Assembly (NCBI GenBank): GCA_947473805.1
Contig: CANJGB010000001.1
Span: forward strand, 167,413 to 231,412
DNA: 64,000 bases
Direction of reading: 5' to 3'
Source of the DNA: Alphaproteobacteria bacterium
Lineage (GTDB): Bacteria > Pseudomonadota > Alphaproteobacteria > Ferrovibrionales > Ferrovibrionaceae
The translations under genes were made by a program, and so were the position numbers. The notes under the pieces were generated by a model. That model worked only from the letters and a program-made list of their open reading frames with translations. It was not told where the DNA came from and ran no database searches. This document shows, one piece after another, positions 40,318 through 48,859 of this stretch (the first letter of the stretch is position 1; each line of letters opens with the position of its first letter).

Positions 40318-40743
40318 ATGGACCAGCGCCTTACCCTCGTAACGCTCGGCGTCGCTGACTTCGATCGGGCACTGAAATTTTACGAGGCGCTGGGTTGGAA
40401 GAAGTCCTCCGCCAGCCAGGCCGATGTGGCTTTCTTCCAGATGAACGGTCTGGGTCTCGCCCTCTATCCGGCCGACCTGCTGGCCAAGGACGCCCATGTC
40501 GCGCCCAAGCCGCCGGACTTCGGCGGCATCACGCTGGCCATCAACGTGCACAGTAAGGGCGATGTCGCGGCCTATCTCTATGAGGCCGTGCGTGCCGGCG
40601 GCACGGTCCTGAAGCCGGCGCAGGACGCCTTCTGGGGCGGCCATGCCGGCTACTTCGCCGATCCTGACGGCTATCCCTGGGAAGTGGCGTGGAATCCGGG
40701 CTTCGGCCTCGATGAGGCGGGTCACCTGAAACTGCCCGACTGA
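40318..40743 (+). CDS. VOC-family protein (glyoxalase/bleomycin-resistance fold)
   Basis: A 141-residue vicinal-oxygen-chelate protein. LVTLGVADFDRALKFYEALGW starts the first beta-alpha-beta repeat, and GYFADPDGYPWEVAWNPGF closes the second, the pattern of this fold. The reaction cannot be told from sequence; related proteins are lyases, dioxygenases or binding proteins. It lies 8 bases after lpd and may be co-transcribed. It meets the convergent esterase gene with one base between. Confidence 0.82.
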   Translation: MDQRLTLVTLGVADFDRALKFYEALGWKKSSASQADVAFFQMNGLGLALYPADLLAKDAHVAPKPPDFGGITLAINVHSKGDVAAYLYEAVRAGGTVLKPAQDAFWGGHAGYFADPDGYPWEVAWNPGFGLDEAGHLKLPD

Positions 40744-40744
40744 C

Positions 40745-41596
40745 CTAGTGCCGGTTCAGAAACTCCGTCACGTCGTCCAGGACAGGCGCGAACGAGCGGA
40801 ACGGCGCGGCCAGCGCGCCGACGATGCGGATATGCGCAATACCCTCGTAATATTTTTCCTCCGCCTGCCCGCCCACGTCGCCCAGACGTGCGGCCAGACG
40901 CTGCGCATTGCGGGGCAGCACGGTCGTATCTTCTAGCCCGCTGGCCAGAAATACCGGCGGGTCCTTCGCATCGGCATAGGTCACCGGCTGAGTGCGGCGC
41001 AGATCCGGCTCGGTCGAGAACATGCGCTGCAAATCGGGATCGGTCAGCGGCAGGAAATCGTACGGCCCGGCCAGGCCGACGAAGCTGCGGATGTGCCGCT
41101 GCCTTGCCCCCAGCCAGCGGTCGTCCAGCGCCAGCATCGCGGCGTTGTAGGCGCCGGCCGAATGGCCCATCAGGTGGATGCGCGCCGGGTCGCCGCCCAG
41201 TTCGGCGGCATGGTCCATGACCCAGGCCACGGCCCGCGCGCCGTCTTCGAGGAAGGTGGGGTAGCTGATCTCCGGATAGAGTCGATAGTCAGGGATGACG
41301 ACGACAAAGCCCTTTGACGCCAGTGCCTGGCCGACGAACAGGTAATCGGCCTTCTTGCCGTTCTGCCAATTGCCGCCGTAGAAAAACACCACGACCGGCC
41401 TCGGCCCCGGCGCACCGGCGGTGGGCACATATATGTCCAGTTTCTGCCGTGGCCCCTCGCCATAAGCCAGGTCAACCTGGCGCTGGAAGTCGTCCCGGGG
41501 CACCAGGCCGTTGACGATGCCCAGTGGCGAGCAGGCTGCCAGCAATGCCAGCAGCCCAAGACCGCCCAGCCGTCGTATGATGGTGTGGAAATACAT
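40745..41596 (-). CDS. Lipoprotein alpha/beta-hydrolase (esterase)
   Basis: A 283-residue carboxylesterase-like hydrolase. The signal sequence ends in a lipobox, LAAC, with Cys22 as the lipid-anchor residue, so it probably sits in the periplasm on a membrane. The oxyanion region is FFYGGNWQNGKKADY (about 71-85), in place of the usual HGGGW, and the nucleophile is Ser146 in GHSAG; the His is likely in YEGIAHIRIVG. The BD-FAE/esterase-lipase group fits. It diverges from the DUF4345 gene with 27 bases between starts. Confidence 0.83.
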   Translation of the reverse strand: MYFHTIIRRLGGLGLLALLAACSPLGIVNGLVPRDDFQRQVDLAYGEGPRQKLDIYVPTAGAPGPRPVVVFFYGGNWQNGKKADYLFVGQALASKGFVVVIPDYRLYPEISYPTFLEDGARAVAWVMDHAAELGGDPARIHLMGHSAGAYNAAMLALDDRWLGARQRHIRSFVGLAGPYDFLPLTDPDLQRMFSTEPDLRRTQPVTYADAKDPPVFLASGLEDTTVLPRNAQRLAARLGDVGGQAEEKYYEGIAHIRIVGALAAPFRSFAPVLDDVTEFLNRH

Positions 41597-41623
41597 CTCG
41601 GTTCCGTATCAGGACATCGCCGC

Positions 41624-42040
41624 ATGGACAACGTCGGCCGGTTGGAAAAGGTGCATCGCCGCGAGCGCACCCTGTTGCAGGCAGCCGTCGCGCTCGCCTG
41701 CCTGGTGCCACTCGGCGCGGGCCTCGCCGGCATCGTCGATGGCCCGGTCATGACGGGCAGTGGCGGTTCCGTCGAACTCGACAGCCACTTCCGCTATCTC
41801 TCGGGACTTCTGTTCGCGATCGGTCTGGCCTTTGCCAGCCTTGTGCCGCGCATCGAACAGGCAGGCGGCATGTTCCGCCTGCTGGCGGCCATCGTGTTCG
41901 TCGGCGGCCTGGCGCGCCTGGCATCGGTCATCGCGGTCGGATGGCCAGCGACCCCCATGGCGCTGGCTCTGGTCACGGAACTGGCGGTTACGCCGGTCCT
42001 GGCCCTGTGGCAGGGGCGCGTCGCCCGTCAGTCCGGATAA
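41624..42040 (+). CDS. DUF4345-type membrane protein
   Basis: A 138-residue protein with about four membrane spans (about residues 19-37, 54-74, 82-100, 108-126). The motif ELDSHFRYLSGLLFAIGL between the first two spans is typical of the DUF4345 family, which has no known function. The ATG at 41624 is used. It is divergent from the esterase and 67 bases ahead of the P450 gene. Confidence 0.72.
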   Translation: MDNVGRLEKVHRRERTLLQAAVALACLVPLGAGLAGIVDGPVMTGSGGSVELDSHFRYLSGLLFAIGLAFASLVPRIEQAGGMFRLLAAIVFVGGLARLASVIAVGWPATPMALALVTELAVTPVLALWQGRVARQSG

Positions 42041-42107
42041 GAATCTACTGGCGCAACCGGCCCGGGCGAAGAACACTGGGCGTAACAAGAAATCACCGGA
42101 GGAAATA

Positions 42108-43337
42108 ATGAGCGCGCCAGCGTCTGCTGTCCCTGCTGCCGTTGTCCCCGCACACGTGCCGCCCGACCGGGTGGTCCATTTCGATTTCCGCCGCGGCCCC
42201 GATTTCCTCGCCGACCCTTGGGGCGTGCTGGCCGCCATGACGGCGAAGCCCGACATTGTCTTCTCGCCAGAACTCGGCGGCTATTGGGTGCCGACCAAGG
42301 CCGAGATCATCGACGAGGTGTTCCGCCGCCACGACCTGTTTTCCAGCCGGCAGATTTCCATTCCCCGGGTCGAGCGCCGCGCGAAGTCGATCCCCGCCGG
42401 GCTCGATCCACCCGAACACGGCAAGTACCGCAAGACCGTGACGCAGATGTTCGGCGGCAAGACCGTGATGGGTCTCGAGGCCGACATGCGCGAGACGGCG
42501 CGGCGCCTGGCCGACGCCTTCGTGAAGAACGGCGAATGCGAGTTCGTGGCCGAGTTCGCTCGCCGCATGCCGGTCGACGTCTTCCTCAAGCTGTACGGCC
42601 TGCCGGAATCGCTGCGCGAGGAATTCGTCTCGTGGGTCGTCGGCTTCTTCCAGGGCGCCAATGCCGAGGAGATGATGGCGGCGCACAACAAGACCGTCGC
42701 CTATATGAGCCAGTGGCTGGACGAGAAGATGAAAAACCGCGCGGGGCTGGAGGGGCATGTTTTGCCCGCCCTCGCCGCCGCCGAGGTTGACGGCCGCCCG
42801 CTGGACAAGGAGGAAATGCTGTCCATGGCGGTGACCCTGGTCAATGCGGGCCTCGACACCGTCACCTCGGGCATGACCCACATGATGCATTTCCTTGCGA
42901 CCAGCCCGGCACACCGCCAGCAGCTGCTCGACGACCCTGCATTGATCCCCAATGCCATCGAGGAAATGCTGCGCCGCTTCGGTGTCGCCAGCCTGGCCCG
43001 CGTGGTCGATCACGACGTCGAATTCCACGGTGTTCAAATGAAGACGGGCGACATGATCCTCGCCTCCACGCCACTGGCCGGCCTCGACCCGGCTCTGTTC
43101 GATAATCCGCTGAAGGTCGATTTCGCGCGCGAGAACAAGCGCCGCCACACGGCCTTCGGTGCCGGTCCGCATGTCTGCCCTGGTGCCATGCTGTCGCGGG
43201 TCGAGTTCCGCATCATGCTGGAAGAGCTGCTGCCGCGCCTGCGCAACCTGCGCCTCGCGCCAGGCGCGCCACTCGACTACACGTCGGGCATCACCCTGGC
43301 GCTGAAAAAACTTCACCTGAAATGGGATGTGGCGTGA
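42108..43337 (+). CDS. Cytochrome P450
   Basis: A 409-residue soluble bacterial P450. The heme ligand is Cys357 in FGAGPHVCPGAML. The I-helix oxygen-binding segment is VNAGLDTVTSGM, and the K-helix ExxR is EEMLRR. The start ATG at 42108 has a very strong ribosome site, GGAGGA at 42098-42103. The stop shares a base with the SDR start, so hydroxylation and alcohol oxidation probably act in sequence on one substrate. The substrate is unknown; no ferredoxin gene is adjacent, and the nearest reductase is at 13502. Confidence 0.93.
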   Translation: MSAPASAVPAAVVPAHVPPDRVVHFDFRRGPDFLADPWGVLAAMTAKPDIVFSPELGGYWVPTKAEIIDEVFRRHDLFSSRQISIPRVERRAKSIPAGLDPPEHGKYRKTVTQMFGGKTVMGLEADMRETARRLADAFVKNGECEFVAEFARRMPVDVFLKLYGLPESLREEFVSWVVGFFQGANAEEMMAAHNKTVAYMSQWLDEKMKNRAGLEGHVLPALAAAEVDGRPLDKEEMLSMAVTLVNAGLDTVTSGMTHMMHFLATSPAHRQQLLDDPALIPNAIEEMLRRFGVASLARVVDHDVEFHGVQMKTGDMILASTPLAGLDPALFDNPLKVDFARENKRRHTAFGAGPHVCPGAMLSRVEFRIMLEELLPRLRNLRLAPGAPLDYTSGITLALKKLHLKWDVA

Positions 43338-44173
43338 TGCAGTTCGGTAGCGGCGTTGCAGTTGTTACCGGCGCGGGCAGCGGCATCGGCCGCGGTCTGG
43401 CGCGCAAGGCGGCAAGTCTCGGCATGAAGGTGGTCATCGCCGATGTGGACGAGCCGGGCCTGCGCGAGACCACAGCGCTGTTGCGGGCGTCAGGCGCCGA
43501 GGTGCTGGAGCGCCGTACCGACGTCGCGAAAAATGAAGAGGTTGAGGGGCTGGCCGAGGCGGCGTTCAAGACGTTCGGCAGTGTGACCCTGCTGTTCAAC
43601 AATGCCGGCGTGCTGGTCGATGGCAAAAGCTGGGACCGCAGCCTCGATGACTGGCGCTGGAGTTTTGACGTCAACATCATGGGCGTCATCCACGGCATCC
43701 GCGCCTTCGTGCCGCGTATGGTTGCGGGCGGCAAGGCCGGCATTATCGTGAACACGGCGTCGGTCGGCGGCCTCGCCGCCGCGCCCTTCCTGGGCCCCTA
43801 TACCGCCAGCAAGTTCGCCGTGGTTGGCCTGACGGAGGGGTTGCAGCACGAGCTCGCCGCCCTGCACCCGCAGCTGCGCGCGGCCTGTCTCTGTCCGGGT
43901 GAGGTGGCGACGCAAATCTGGGAATCCGAGCGTATCCGTCCCACGGCACGCGGCGCCAAGGTGCCGTTCACGACCGAGGCCGAGACGAAATTCCGCGACC
44001 GCGTGGCCGGCAATGTCGCGGCCGGCATGGACCCGGCGCAGGTCGCCGACATCGTGTTCGATGCGCTGGCCGCTGGCAAGTTCTGGCTGTTCCCGCACCC
44101 CGACAAGGTCAAGGAACGCACAATGCGGCGCCAGCAAAGCCTGATGCGCGACGAGGCGCCGTTGTTTCCGTAA
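43337..44173 (+). CDS. Short-chain dehydrogenase/reductase
   Basis: A 278-residue NAD(P)-dependent SDR. It has the cofactor motif VTGAGSGIGRG (residues 10-20), FNNAGVL, and the catalytic Ser-Tyr-Lys in NTASVGGLAAAPFLGPYTASK. Asp after the second strand (VVIADVDEP) suggests NAD preference. The start ATG at 43337 overlaps the P450 stop by one base; an ATG five codons earlier is possible. It likely oxidises the alcohol made by the P450. A REP-like palindrome follows. Confidence 0.9.
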   Translation: MQFGSGVAVVTGAGSGIGRGLARKAASLGMKVVIADVDEPGLRETTALLRASGAEVLERRTDVAKNEEVEGLAEAAFKTFGSVTLLFNNAGVLVDGKSWDRSLDDWRWSFDVNIMGVIHGIRAFVPRMVAGGKAGIIVNTASVGGLAAAPFLGPYTASKFAVVGLTEGLQHELAALHPQLRAACLCPGEVATQIWESERIRPTARGAKVPFTTEAETKFRDRVAGNVAAGMDPAQVADIVFDALAAGKFWLFPHPDKVKERTMRRQQSLMRDEAPLFP

Positions 44174-44195
44174 GCCGGTTGTGGTCCGCTTCACG

Positions 44196-44262
44196 CTTCG
44201 ACGGGCCCAGCATGAGGCTACCGGAAGATTTTTAAGTCGCCCTCATCCTGAGCCCGTCGAAG
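44196..44262. repeat. REP-like intergenic palindrome
   Basis: The left arm at 44196-44217 (beginning CTTCGACGGGC) and the right arm at 44241-44262 (ending GCCCGTCGAAG) are reverse complements at 20 of 22 positions, with a 23-base spacer that includes ATTTTTAA. Arms of this kind, with CTTCGACGGGCTCAGG-like sequence, are common dispersed palindromes in proteobacterial genomes. It lies between the convergent SDR and yajQ genes and can also act as a bidirectional terminator. It is the only copy I see in the window. Confidence 0.75.
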
Positions 44263-44283
44263 TGTGGGGGCGTTCGCCGAACC

Positions 44284-44769
44284 CTAATCCCTGAAGTTCG
44301 TGTATTGCAGCGGCAGTTCGATCTTCAGCGTTTTGACGAACGCGATAGCCTCCTGCAGGTCGTCGCGCTTCTTGCCGGTGACGCGCAGTTCGTCGCCCTG
44401 GATCGAGGCCTGAACCTTCATCTTCGAATCCTTGAGCGACTTGACGATGGTCTTGGCCACGTCCTTGTCGATGCCCTGCTTGACGATGATCTTCTGGCGC
44501 ACGCTGTTGCCGGTGGCCTTTTCCTCGTCTTTCCAGTCGAGGCACAGCGGGTCCAGCTTGCGGCGGACGAAATAGCCGCGCAGCAATTCCTGCACCTGCT
44601 TCAGTTTCAGGGCATCGTCGGCATTGATGGTGATCTCGGCTTCCTTGCGCTCGATGGTGCATTTCGAGCCCTTGAAGTCGAACCTTGTGCCCATCTCGCG
44701 GGCCACGCCCTGGACGGCGTTATCGACCTCGGCGAGATCGGTCTTGGACTGGATGTCGAAACTGGGCAT
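44284..44769 (-). CDS. YajQ-family nucleotide-binding protein
   Basis: A 161-residue protein with the YajQ hallmarks: MPSFDIQSKTDLAEVDNAV at the N-terminus, FDFKGSKCTIE, and KIIVKQGIDKDVAKTIVK. Xanthomonas and Pseudomonas members bind cyclic di-GMP and influence transcription; others bind tRNA or nucleotides. The length is normal for the family. It stands alone, convergent with SDR and divergent from the MFS pair. Confidence 0.95.
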   Translation of the reverse strand: MPSFDIQSKTDLAEVDNAVQGVAREMGTRFDFKGSKCTIERKEAEITINADDALKLKQVQELLRGYFVRRKLDPLCLDWKDEEKATGNSVRQKIIVKQGIDKDVAKTIVKSLKDSKMKVQASIQGDELRVTGKKRDDLQEAIAFVKTLKIELPLQYTNFRD

Positions 44770-44819
44770 GCTGGTTCCTCCTGCCCCGACATGTTAGTCC
44801 ATTGTCCAAATCCATTGCC

Positions 44820-46022
44820 ATGAGTCCGACGCTACTCGTCGCGCTGATGACCGCCTATGTCATTGCGGCCGTCATGCCCATGGGCAGCTTTCCGGCCCTG
44901 CTCCCCCATTTCACCACCCTCTGGAACCTGCGTGGAGCCGAGGGCGGCGCCATCGTGGCTGCGCACTTTGTCGGCTACATGCTGACCGTGCCGCTGCTGG
45001 TTTCGCTGACCGACCGCATGGATGGCCGCCGCCTGATGATCGCGGGCTGTCTGCTGGCGGCGGCCGGCAATATCGGCTTCGCCATTTTCGCCGACGGGGT
45101 GTGGACGGCTGCCGCCTGGCGGTTCATCGGAGGTATCGGCCTCGGCGCCCTGTACGTGCCGGGCATGCGCGCCATGACCGACCGGCTGGACTCTGTCCGC
45201 CATGCCCGCGCCGTCACGGTCTATACCGGCAGCTTCGCCATCGGGACCGCATTCTCGTTCGCCGGCACCGTGCTGGTGGCGGACTCGTTCGGCTGGCGCG
45301 CCGCCTTTATCGCAACGGGCGCCGGGCCGCTGCTGTCGTTGGCCATCACCCTGATGGCGCTGGCACCCCGGCCGCCCCCGCGTAGCACCGGCCCGGCGCG
45401 CCACCCGCTGGACTGGCGGCCCCTGTTCCGAAACCGCGCGGCGCTCGGTCTCATCGCGCTTGGCTTCGGCCACATGGTGGAATTTTCCGCCAACCGTTCC
45501 TGGTCGGTCGCCTATCTGACAACTGCGACAGGCCATTCCGGCGCGACGTCGATCCTGGGCCTGCCGCCGGCCCTGATTGCCGGCATGACCAGTTTCCTGA
45601 TACTGCCGTTCAGCCTGTTGGGCACCGATCTGGCGCAACGGTTTGGCCGCGACCGGGCCTTGGCCGCTGTTGTCGGATTGTCGTTTCTGGTCTCGTGCGC
45701 GACAGGGCTTGGCGTCGTCCTGCCGGTCTGGGTTGCGGTTCTGCTGATCTGCCTGCAGACCGGTGCGGTGGCGTCCGACTCGGGTATTCTCAACAGCGGC
45801 GCGGTGGCGTCGGCGAAACCGGGCGAGTTGGGCATGACCATGTCGGCCTATTCTACGATCACCTTCGGCGCCAGCGCAGTGGGACCAATGGTCATGGGCT
45901 TTTCGTTCGACATCGCGGGCGGCATCGCGGGCGTGAAGGGTTGGACGCTCGGCTTCGGCCTGTGCGCGCTGGCGCCAATCCTGGGGCTTGTGGCGATGCG
46001 GCTGCTGGGCCGGCGCGCATGA
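44820..46022 (+). CDS. MFS transporter (first of a tandem pair)
   Basis: A 400-residue inner-membrane transporter with about twelve spans. The loop 2-3 motif VSLTDRMDGRRLMIAG (about residues 60-75) is the family A-motif, and LNSGAVASAKPGELGMTMSA lies near residue 330. It is clearly paralogous to the next gene: both motifs recur there with small changes. It resembles bacterial drug/metabolite exporters of the DHA group; the substrate is unknown. The stop overlaps the next start by four bases (ATGA). Confidence 0.82.
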   Translation: MSPTLLVALMTAYVIAAVMPMGSFPALLPHFTTLWNLRGAEGGAIVAAHFVGYMLTVPLLVSLTDRMDGRRLMIAGCLLAAAGNIGFAIFADGVWTAAAWRFIGGIGLGALYVPGMRAMTDRLDSVRHARAVTVYTGSFAIGTAFSFAGTVLVADSFGWRAAFIATGAGPLLSLAITLMALAPRPPPRSTGPARHPLDWRPLFRNRAALGLIALGFGHMVEFSANRSWSVAYLTTATGHSGATSILGLPPALIAGMTSFLILPFSLLGTDLAQRFGRDRALAAVVGLSFLVSCATGLGVVLPVWVAVLLICLQTGAVASDSGILNSGAVASAKPGELGMTMSAYSTITFGASAVGPMVMGFSFDIAGGIAGVKGWTLGFGLCALAPILGLVAMRLLGRRA

Positions 46023-47254
46023 CGCCGCGCGGCCTCGTGCGCCTGCTGTCGGCAATCGAAATTGTCGGCTTGCTGCCGTCGGCAAATTTCCCGGCGCTGG
46101 TGCCGCAATTCACCGCAGCGTGGAATCTCAGCGGCGCCGAGGCCGGCTGGATCATCGGCATCCAGTCCTTCGCCTACATGCTCGTCGTGCCGTTCGTCCT
46201 GTCGCTGACCGACCGCATCGACGCACGCCGCTTCATGCTGGCGGGCTGCGTGATCGGCGGCGTCGCGCATGCGGGCTTCGCGCTGTTCGCCGACGGGTTC
46301 ATTTCGGCCTTGCCATGGCGGGCGCTCGGCGGCGTCGGCCTCGCGCTGTTCTTCATGCCGGGCCTGCGGGTGCTGACCGACCGCCTGGCGAAGGCCGAGC
46401 AGGGTTACGCCATCACGATCTATATGGGCTGCTACGCCGCCGGCATGGGCATTTCCTACGCCGTGGTCGGCCTTGTGGAGGAAAGCTTCGGCTGGCGCGC
46501 GGCGTTTCTGGTCAGCGCCGCCGGTCCGCTCGCAGTGTTGCCCGCGATCCTGCTTTTCGTGCACCCGCAACAGCCCGTTACCGGGCCAGAGGGTAACAAC
46601 CGCCACCCGCTCGACTTCCGCCCGCTGTTCGCCAACCGCCCGGCGCTCGGCTTCATCCTCGCCACCGCGGGCCACACATTTGAATTTTCCGCGATGCGCG
46701 CCTGGATGACCGCGTTCCTCGTCTTCGCCATGGCGCAGCACGGCGTGCCCGCGATCTACGGCCTAAGCGCCGCGACCATTGCGGCGCTCACTAATTTCGT
46801 CACTCTGCCGTCCAGCATGACCGGCGCCTCGCTCGGCCGTCGCTTCGGCCAGCGCCGGATGGTCTTCGTCATTATGGCAGGGTCGTTCCTGCTGGCCTCG
46901 CTGACGGGTGTGATCGGCACGTGGCCGCTCTGGGTCGCGGTGGCGTTTGTGTTCCTGCACACCTTCACCTCCACCGCCGACCAGGGCCTGCTTAACGCAG
47001 GCGCCGTTGCCGCTGCCAAACCGGGCGAGGTCGGCATGACCATGTCGGCCCTTGCCGTGGTGACGTTCCTCACCACTGGTCTCGGCGCGATCATGGTCGG
47101 CGTCGTGTTCGACCTGATGGGCGGGCGCGGCGATCCCGCGGCGTGGAGCCTGGGCTATGCGCTGGCGGCGCTGTTGCCGCTGCTCGGCCTCGGCGCGCTA
47201 TCGTTGCTCAGCCGGCCTTCCGCGCCCGCGGATGCGCATTCTCGTACGTCTTGA
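46019..47254 (+). CDS. MFS transporter (second of a tandem pair)
   Basis: A 411-residue paralogue of the upstream transporter. LSLTDRIDARRFMLAG and LNAGAVAAAKPGEVGMTMSA repeat the upstream motifs at matching places, and FGWRAAF and RHPLDFRPLF also recur. The start ATG at 46019 is coupled to the first gene. The divergence is far beyond a recent duplication. Two full-length coupled transporters may act as partners or have split substrates. The 3' end overlaps xerC on the other strand by 47 bases. Confidence 0.82.
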   Translation: MTPRGLVRLLSAIEIVGLLPSANFPALVPQFTAAWNLSGAEAGWIIGIQSFAYMLVVPFVLSLTDRIDARRFMLAGCVIGGVAHAGFALFADGFISALPWRALGGVGLALFFMPGLRVLTDRLAKAEQGYAITIYMGCYAAGMGISYAVVGLVEESFGWRAAFLVSAAGPLAVLPAILLFVHPQQPVTGPEGNNRHPLDFRPLFANRPALGFILATAGHTFEFSAMRAWMTAFLVFAMAQHGVPAIYGLSAATIAALTNFVTLPSSMTGASLGRRFGQRRMVFVIMAGSFLLASLTGVIGTWPLWVAVAFVFLHTFTSTADQGLLNAGAVAAAKPGEVGMTMSALAVVTFLTTGLGAIMVGVVFDLMGGRGDPAAWSLGYALAALLPLLGLGALSLLSRPSAPADAHSRTS

Positions 47255-48167
47255 GCAGGCTGCCCAGATCGACCGCTGTATAGCGCTGCGTCGCGGCCAG
47301 CGAGGCATGGCCCAGCAGTTCCTGGATGGTGCGCAAATCGCCGCCGGCCGCCAACAAGTGCGTCGCGAAGCTGTGGCGCAGCGCGTGCGGTGTCGCGCTT
47401 TCCGGCAGGCCCAACTGCCGGCGCAGGGCACGCATCCGCCGCTGAACCATGCCCGCCGCCAGCCGTCCGCCGCGCACACCGCGGAACAGCGGATCGTCCT
47501 GTCCAATGCCGAGGGGGCAGGCGGCGCGGTAATCGTCGATGGCCGCGCGCACGACCGGCAGAACCGGCACCAGCCGTTCCTTGTTGCCCTTGCCGCGCAC
47601 GGTCATCACGTCGCCCCTGGGCGCGTCGCGGCCATCAAGTCCCAGCGCCTCGGCAATACGCAGACCGCAGCCGTAGAGCAGCGTGAAGATCGCGACATCG
47701 CGCCGCGCCACCCACGGCTCATCGGCTTCCTCCGCCGCATCGATAAGGTTGCGGGCGCCGGCGACGTCCAGGGGCCGCGGCACCGAGTTCGGCACTTTCG
47801 GTCCGCGCATCACGCTGATCGCGCCATTTTCCAGTCTGCCGTTGCGCTGCAGGTGGCGGAAGAAATTGCGCACCGCGCTCAACGCCCGCGCGGTCGAGGT
47901 TGCCGCCTTCTCGTCGCGATGCCGGCGCGCCAGCCACGCGCGAAAGTCCGCCTGGCGCAGGTTAGCCAGGGCGGCGAAGTCGGGCAGGTCGCCCAGATGG
48001 TCGGCGAGGAAGATCAGGAAGTCGCGCAGGTCGCCGCCATAGGCATCGACCGTATGCGGCGACATGCGCCGCTCGGCGGCCAGCCAGCCCAGCCACGCCT
48101 CCACCGCCTGCGCCAGGTCGGGCGCGGCGGCGAAACCAAGGCTCAGGCGGCCGGCTTGTTCAGCCAC
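47208..48167 (-). CDS. xerC: Tyrosine recombinase XerC
   Basis: A 319-residue site-specific recombinase that, with XerD, resolves chromosome dimers at dif. The N-terminal SAM-like domain holds WLAAERRMSPHTVDAYGGDL. The catalytic residues are visible: Arg in GCGLRIAEAL, HALRHSFATHLL (His-x-x-Arg), LGHASLAATQRY with the nucleophile Tyr296. The start is a GTG. It is linked to DUF484, its usual partner in proteobacteria, and there are no phage genes nearby, so it is the housekeeping recombinase. Confidence 0.93.
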   Translation of the reverse strand: MAEQAGRLSLGFAAAPDLAQAVEAWLGWLAAERRMSPHTVDAYGGDLRDFLIFLADHLGDLPDFAALANLRQADFRAWLARRHRDEKAATSTARALSAVRNFFRHLQRNGRLENGAISVMRGPKVPNSVPRPLDVAGARNLIDAAEEADEPWVARRDVAIFTLLYGCGLRIAEALGLDGRDAPRGDVMTVRGKGNKERLVPVLPVVRAAIDDYRAACPLGIGQDDPLFRGVRGGRLAAGMVQRRMRALRRQLGLPESATPHALRHSFATHLLAAGGDLRTIQELLGHASLAATQRYTAVDLGSLLKTYENAHPRARKAG

Positions 48168-48853
48168 TGGCGGATGCAGCCTTCCAGGGCGCGGGCAAAG
48201 AAGCCCAGCAATTCGGTGCCCTGGCCGGGATGGAACTTGCCCGGTTCGCGGCAGCCCAGTGCCAGAATCGCCGGTCGCTCGTCGATGGTCAGCCTTGCCA
48301 GGCCGTCCGATTTAACGAGATCAGTGGCCGGCCCGAAGATCGCCTCGCCATCGCGGCTCAGTGGCCGCAGGTTGACGTCGCGCCCGTTCATCAGCGCCTC
48401 GACATCGCCCGGCCGCACCACGCCGATGCCAGCGCTGACGAACAAAGGCGACAGAACGCTTTCGCTCTCAATGCTCAGCGTCATCACATCGACGTCGAGC
48501 AGTTCGGGGCAGTCCTTGGTGGCGATGTGGATCAGATGTTCGAACCCGGTCGTTTCCAGCAGCGCCAGCACCGCGCGGTGCGTCGCCGCCTGCGCCGACA
48601 TGTTGTTGCGGCCGAGCGAGATCAACTCGTCCGCGGCATCGTACAGCCGCGCATTCTCGCCCTGCAGCCGTTGCACCATGTAGCGCTGCATGTCGACCAC
48701 GCCGCTGCCATGCGCCGACGGCGGCGTCAGGAAGTCGACCAGCTCCGGATGCCGTTCCAGAAAATCCGGATGCTGCTGCAGCCACGCGACGATCTCGACC
48801 GGATTGAAGTCCGGCACGTCTTCGGCGGCGGCCGGCTGCAGGGGCAAGGTCAT
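48143..48853 (-). CDS. DUF484 family protein
   Basis: A 236-residue protein of the DUF484 family. The N-terminal VAWLQQHPDFLERHPEL and a coiled-coil segment (MQRYMVQRLQGENARLYDAA) are followed by a GAF-like domain. The family sits next to xerC in many proteobacteria; its function is unknown. Its 3' end overlaps the xerC start by 25 bases. The ATG at 48853 is six bases after the transaldolase stop. Confidence 0.9.
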   Translation of the reverse strand: MTLPLQPAAAEDVPDFNPVEIVAWLQQHPDFLERHPELVDFLTPPSAHGSGVVDMQRYMVQRLQGENARLYDAADELISLGRNNMSAQAATHRAVLALLETTGFEHLIHIATKDCPELLDVDVMTLSIESESVLSPLFVSAGIGVVRPGDVEALMNGRDVNLRPLSRDGEAIFGPATDLVKSDGLARLTIDERPAILALGCREPGKFHPGQGTELLGFFARALEGCIRQWLNKPAA

Positions 48854-48859
48854 GTTGCT

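Noticed and set aside
40745-47254. A biosynthetic gene cluster around the P450
   Set aside because: There is no core synthase; esterase, P450, SDR and transporters alone do not define one.
47208-48167. A phage or island integrase
   Set aside because: It is next to DUF484 and has no attachment repeats or tRNA nearby; this is the normal xerC context.
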